DNA from: Nothopassalora personata
Lineage: Eukaryota > Ascomycota > Dothideomycetes > Mycosphaerellales > Mycosphaerellaceae
Length of the DNA stretch: 64,000 bases
Direction of reading: 5' to 3'
NCBI GenBank assembly: GCA_033816765.1
Contig: CM066288.1
Coordinates: 1,612,001 to 1,676,000 of the forward strand
Position numbers and translations under genes: made by a program
In this document: piece after piece, positions 61,070-64,000 of the stretch
How positions within the stretch are numbered: position 1 is the first letter of the stretch
Layout: each line of letters opens with the position of its first letter
Notes under the pieces: model-generated
Seen by the model: only the letters and a program-made list of their open reading frames with translations
The model's database searches: none
Told to the model about the DNA's origin: nothing

Positions 61070-62485
61070 ATGGTGGCAGTCTGCACCTTGCAAAGCACGC
61101 ACTTGGACGACGGCAACTCATCATATATGGCCGTGTCATATACCTGGATTGAGGAAGAATACCACTGGTATGGTCGGCCTTTGGCGCGTTGGACCAATGT
61201 TTCGATCAACGGCAGAACTGTACCAATCGCTGGCAGAGTGGCACTGATCTTGAGTCTGCTGCTCCGAAGAGGAGTACGAACAGTCTGGATTGACACGATA
61301 TGCATCAATCAACTCGATCACGTCGAAAGAGGTCATCAGGTGTCCCACATGGGCAGGATTTATAGCTCTGCCAGATCTATGGGTATCTTCCTCGGCAAAC
61401 CATCGTACTTCACCGATTTAGCTCTTGCGTATGACTACAACAGACAGCGGCAAGACATCCAAGACGTCGAGCGAGGCTTCGTCGAGATCCTGCTGCACCG
61501 ATACTTCCGCCGATCGTGGATTTCGCAAGAGGTCGCCAACGCGAAGATGATATGTGTGCACTGCGGCAATCATGAGCTGACTTTTCCAGCTTGCGGGGAG
61601 CTGTTCCGAACGTTGAGCGAATGGGAGTTTAGCGGCGTCGATGAAAGAGTCGTCGCGAGCCAACATGCAATCAAGGCTATCGACAGCTTCTCTTGTGGAT
61701 ATCGTCCAGATGTCATCGAAGTGCTGGAAGCGACGAACGACTCAGAGTGTGGCGATCCTCGAGATATATTGTACGCGAAGTTGGCTCTGGCCCGCAATCC
61801 TGGCATTGTTGGAGTGCCGGATTATACCGTCGATGCAAGTACTGTCTTCACTCGCTTTGCGATCAGACACATGAAAGCCTCGAACTCTCTTGATGTTCTC
61901 AATCATACCCAGGGCACCAGCAGAAATCCAGACTTACCGAGCTGGGTGCCCGACTGGCGTTCAGGTCGGCATGTGCGTGACCTGGACGAAGATCTCGACG
62001 AAGGCTCGCTGGTCGAGGATGGCTTCCACCCATATCTTCAAGATCTCGAAGAACACCTCTTACAACCACGATCGATCATCGTCTTGGAGCAAGGAGATGG
62101 TCCTCAACGCCAGACCACAGAAGAATTCGGCGAGGTGACGGCCGCTTTTGAAGAGACCAGCATTGTCCGTGTCAGCGAGCGAGAACTGATCGTACCGGGA
62201 ATTATACTAAAGCGAATGTGCTCATCATTCCACGTCTGGGACGACAACGACGGACGTTTGAGATCTTTCAAGGCTTCCGAGGAAGATCCTGCGCTTGCAG
62301 GTGCGTACCTTTGCCAACTCGACGGCTATCCTCATTTCGCGATCCTTCAGGAATGTGAGGACTTCTACAAGCTGGTCAATCTAGGCGAGACGATCGTCTT
62401 TACTGATTGGGCGATGTTCGAGACGCAGAAGTGTTCTGCTGGATGGATTGACATGAAGACGAGAACTACCTTTCGCATACGCTGA
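61070..62485 (+). CDS. HET (heterokaryon incompatibility) domain protein
   Basis: Single exon as called, 471 residues. HET domains mediate non-self recognition and programmed cell death when incompatible fungal hyphae fuse; many genomes carry dozens. The three HET blocks are visible: YMAVSYTWIEEEYHWYG, RRGVRTVWIDTICINQLDHV then ERGHQVSHMGRIYSSAR, and HRYFRRSWISQEVANAKMIC. Downstream, DPRDILYAKLALARNPGIVG and VPDYTVDASTVFTRFAIRHM are the usual post-HET segment, and LPSWVPDWRSGR the typical Trp pair. The N-terminus seems short by about 20 residues compared with the family (the usual IRLL-type strand is not clear), so an upstream exon may exist. No NACHT or repeat domain follows. Confidence 0.9.
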   Translation: MVAVCTLQSTHLDDGNSSYMAVSYTWIEEEYHWYGRPLARWTNVSINGRTVPIAGRVALILSLLLRRGVRTVWIDTICINQLDHVERGHQVSHMGRIYSSARSMGIFLGKPSYFTDLALAYDYNRQRQDIQDVERGFVEILLHRYFRRSWISQEVANAKMICVHCGNHELTFPACGELFRTLSEWEFSGVDERVVASQHAIKAIDSFSCGYRPDVIEVLEATNDSECGDPRDILYAKLALARNPGIVGVPDYTVDASTVFTRFAIRHMKASNSLDVLNHTQGTSRNPDLPSWVPDWRSGRHVRDLDEDLDEGSLVEDGFHPYLQDLEEHLLQPRSIIVLEQGDGPQRQTTEEFGEVTAAFEETSIVRVSERELIVPGIILKRMCSSFHVWDDNDGRLRSFKASEEDPALAGAYLCQLDGYPHFAILQECEDFYKLVNLGETIVFTDWAMFETQKCSAGWIDMKTRTTFRIR

Positions 62486-62942
62486 CGGTTGTGGTAGATT
62501 CTAGCAGATGTTGCTCTGAAGTCCATTTTCTTGAACACTGTTGGTCTTTGCTGCAGTGCGATTCGTTCGCTGGTCGAAGGCGCTAGCGCAAGTACCGATT
62601 TGGACTCTATTGAGTAGTTGTAACGCGATTTCTCCACGCACTTCATCGAAATCCAGAAAACACTGCATATCCTGGAGTAATCCGGGATGCGAGAGCAATG
62701 AGTTTTCTGGTCAAGACACATCATCACGTCGCAGTCATGTTGAAGATAGAATGTGTCGCGCGTCACAACGTGCTCCACCGCTACATTCCAGCTCAGACGC
62801 AAGGTAAATACGGAACGCCTCCTTGTGTTGACGCTGCGAAGAAACCCAGAAGTATGTTCTTATTCGACGACTTCCCGTCTCTACACACAAAGCCCTGTCC
62901 GACAAGACTTAGCTTGCGGCTGCATGGCTGTTTCTTGGGAGG
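62486..62942. other. intergenic
   Basis: No gene supported. Promoter of the following secreted-protein gene. Confidence 0.4.
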
Positions 62943-64000
62943 ATGTTCCGTGTTGTCTGCCGTGTCGCGGCATTGTTCATGATTTTGTTCAAATTGATCG
63001 ATGCGCAGGCTCAGACGATCACGACTCTCACGCTCAGCGCCGCGACGACCTATGCGCCTACAAATGTCTTCACCATACCGGCCGGATCGTGCTCACTCGG
63101 TGGCACGGGCGTGCCAGGACCGAGCCCGACTGCCATAGTCGGTGGTGTCTACAACGATGTCAATGGTATGGACAAGAAGCTTTTGACAGAGGCAAAGTCG
63201 CTGGACTGAACATGATACAGGCAATTACTGGGAAGTGCAGTGCGGCTACGATTGGACAGATAATACGCTGGTAATGTATCCAGAAATCAATGGTGCAAGT
63301 GGTGTCGGGACCAACGCCCAGGGCATGTTCGCTTGCTTCCAAGGGTGTGCCAAGCGAGCTGGCTGCATCGGGTTCGTTTACTATGGAAGTACCACTGGCC
63401 CTAGGTCTGGATCGGGTCTCTGTTTGTAAGACAATTTCGACTATCGATGCTATGAGACCGGGCTAAACGTTCGCAGTTTCCGATTGCAGGGCGGTGCCAA
63501 CAATGGAACTCTATACTACCCACCGAATCAATGTCGCCCTGGCAGTACAGGGTGCACATCTGGGAATAATAACTACAACTATGCCGCTGCATATTTGCTG
63601 CAGTCTAGCCCAACTTTGCTCTGTCCTTACTATAATGGTGTCATCTACAGCGATTCGAACAATATCCAGTGGCAGGTGTACTGTGGGTACCAGGCTGGAG
63701 CCTATCCGATATCAACGACAGTCGTCGAACGTAGGTATATTGAAGTAGCAGGGGGCCTCTGACTGACTCCTCGACAGACTTGCCTGCGTGCGTCAGTCGA
63801 TGTGCTACCATGACTACCCCAGGGACGAGTTGTCTGGGCGTTGGTTACACATACAGAGCGACTGCAGAACCATCACTAGCCGCACCGGGGACTCCAGGTT
63901 CCTGCAGCTTCATCATGGGCCAAGGTAGACCAGTCGGACAAGGGACTGTGCCATACAATTACGTTCGACGATACAACGCAGCATCCCCTGGACCAGGTCC
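62943..64000 (+). CDS. secreted Cys-rich repeat protein, partial at window edge
   Basis: Exons 62943-63165, 63221-63425, 63477-63730 and 63778 to beyond 64000, joined by introns with GTATGG, GTAAGA and GTAGGT donors; all phases agree. The N-terminus is a signal peptide (VVCRVAALFMILFKLIDAQA) followed by a Thr/Ala-rich stretch. At least two related modules follow. The first is NYWEVQCGYDWT, then FACFQGCAKRAGCIGFVYYG and a closing GSGLC. The second is IQWQVYCGYQAG, then PACVSRCATM and SCLGVGYTY with a closing GSCSFI. The spacing WxVxCGY - CxxxC - CxGxxY - GxC resembles fungal PAN/Apple-like carbohydrate- or protein-binding repeats. A cell-wall or secreted role is likely. The C-terminus lies outside the window. 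Confidence 0.7.

Noticed and set aside
1..64000. Repeat-induced point mutation, transposons or a secondary-metabolite cluster
   Set aside because: No AT-rich RIP-like blocks, transposase or reverse-transcriptase motifs, or PKS/NRPS/terpene core genes were seen. The pseudogenes are broken by indels.

Overview
The window reads as nuclear DNA of a filamentous ascomycete (Pezizomycotina), most likely a dothideomycete. Genes are dense and monocistronic, mostly 1-5 exons. Introns are short (about 48-143 nt, one of 234 nt) with GTAAGT/GTATGT-type donors, CTAAC/CTGAC-like branch sites and CAG/TAG acceptors. Several families are typical of filamentous ascomycetes: a fungal rhodopsin-domain membrane protein, HET, F-box and LPxELRNxIY proteins, and an OMP decarboxylase with an acidic insert. 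The class assignment is an inference. Gene starts below were checked for a true ATG, because several of the longest open frames begin at GTG or TTG.

Layout, left to right. 0-5 kb: a small hypothetical gene, a frameshifted relic, an F-box gene, and a DUF202-like membrane protein gene ending 14 bp from it. 5.5-10 kb: a CTCACTCCCT tandem repeat, RNase H1 with two hybrid-binding domains, a small unknown gene, and a seven-helix rhodopsin-like receptor. 11-21 kb: APC10/DOC1 (with a GC-AG intron), EDC3, a short-chain dehydrogenase, a Trk-type K+ transporter whose frame contains a TAG, and OMP decarboxylase. 22-27 kb: a divergent Fet3-type ferroxidase / Ftr1 iron permease pair around a shared promoter with three exact and one near-exact ATCTGATAA elements, a complete reductive iron-uptake module. 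27-38 kb: a BTB-like protein, a vWA protein, a large RNA-dependent RNA polymerase, and TCTP and ribosomal protein uS8 (RPS22) on one bidirectional promoter. 38-42 kb: gene debris, a gene apparently split between frames, and a GGA/GGT microsatellite. 41-48 kb: the BOS1 Qb-SNARE, a PTEN-like phosphatase, a relic, and two unrecognised genes. 48-56 kb: a head-to-head pair of related RING-finger genes, a cysteine-cluster protein with an internal duplication, and the PIF1 helicase. 56-64 kb: a wrecked alternative NADH dehydrogenase, an LPxELRNxIY protein, eIF2-alpha, a HET-domain protein, and a secreted cysteine-rich repeat protein cut by the window edge.

Most genes are conserved housekeeping genes without pathway clustering. 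The exceptions are the Fet3/Ftr1 pair, the divergent TCTP/RPS22 pair (both growth-linked), and the two RING paralogues. Between these lie small islands of decayed or fast-evolving sequence. No transposon, CRISPR array, tRNA or rRNA gene was identified.
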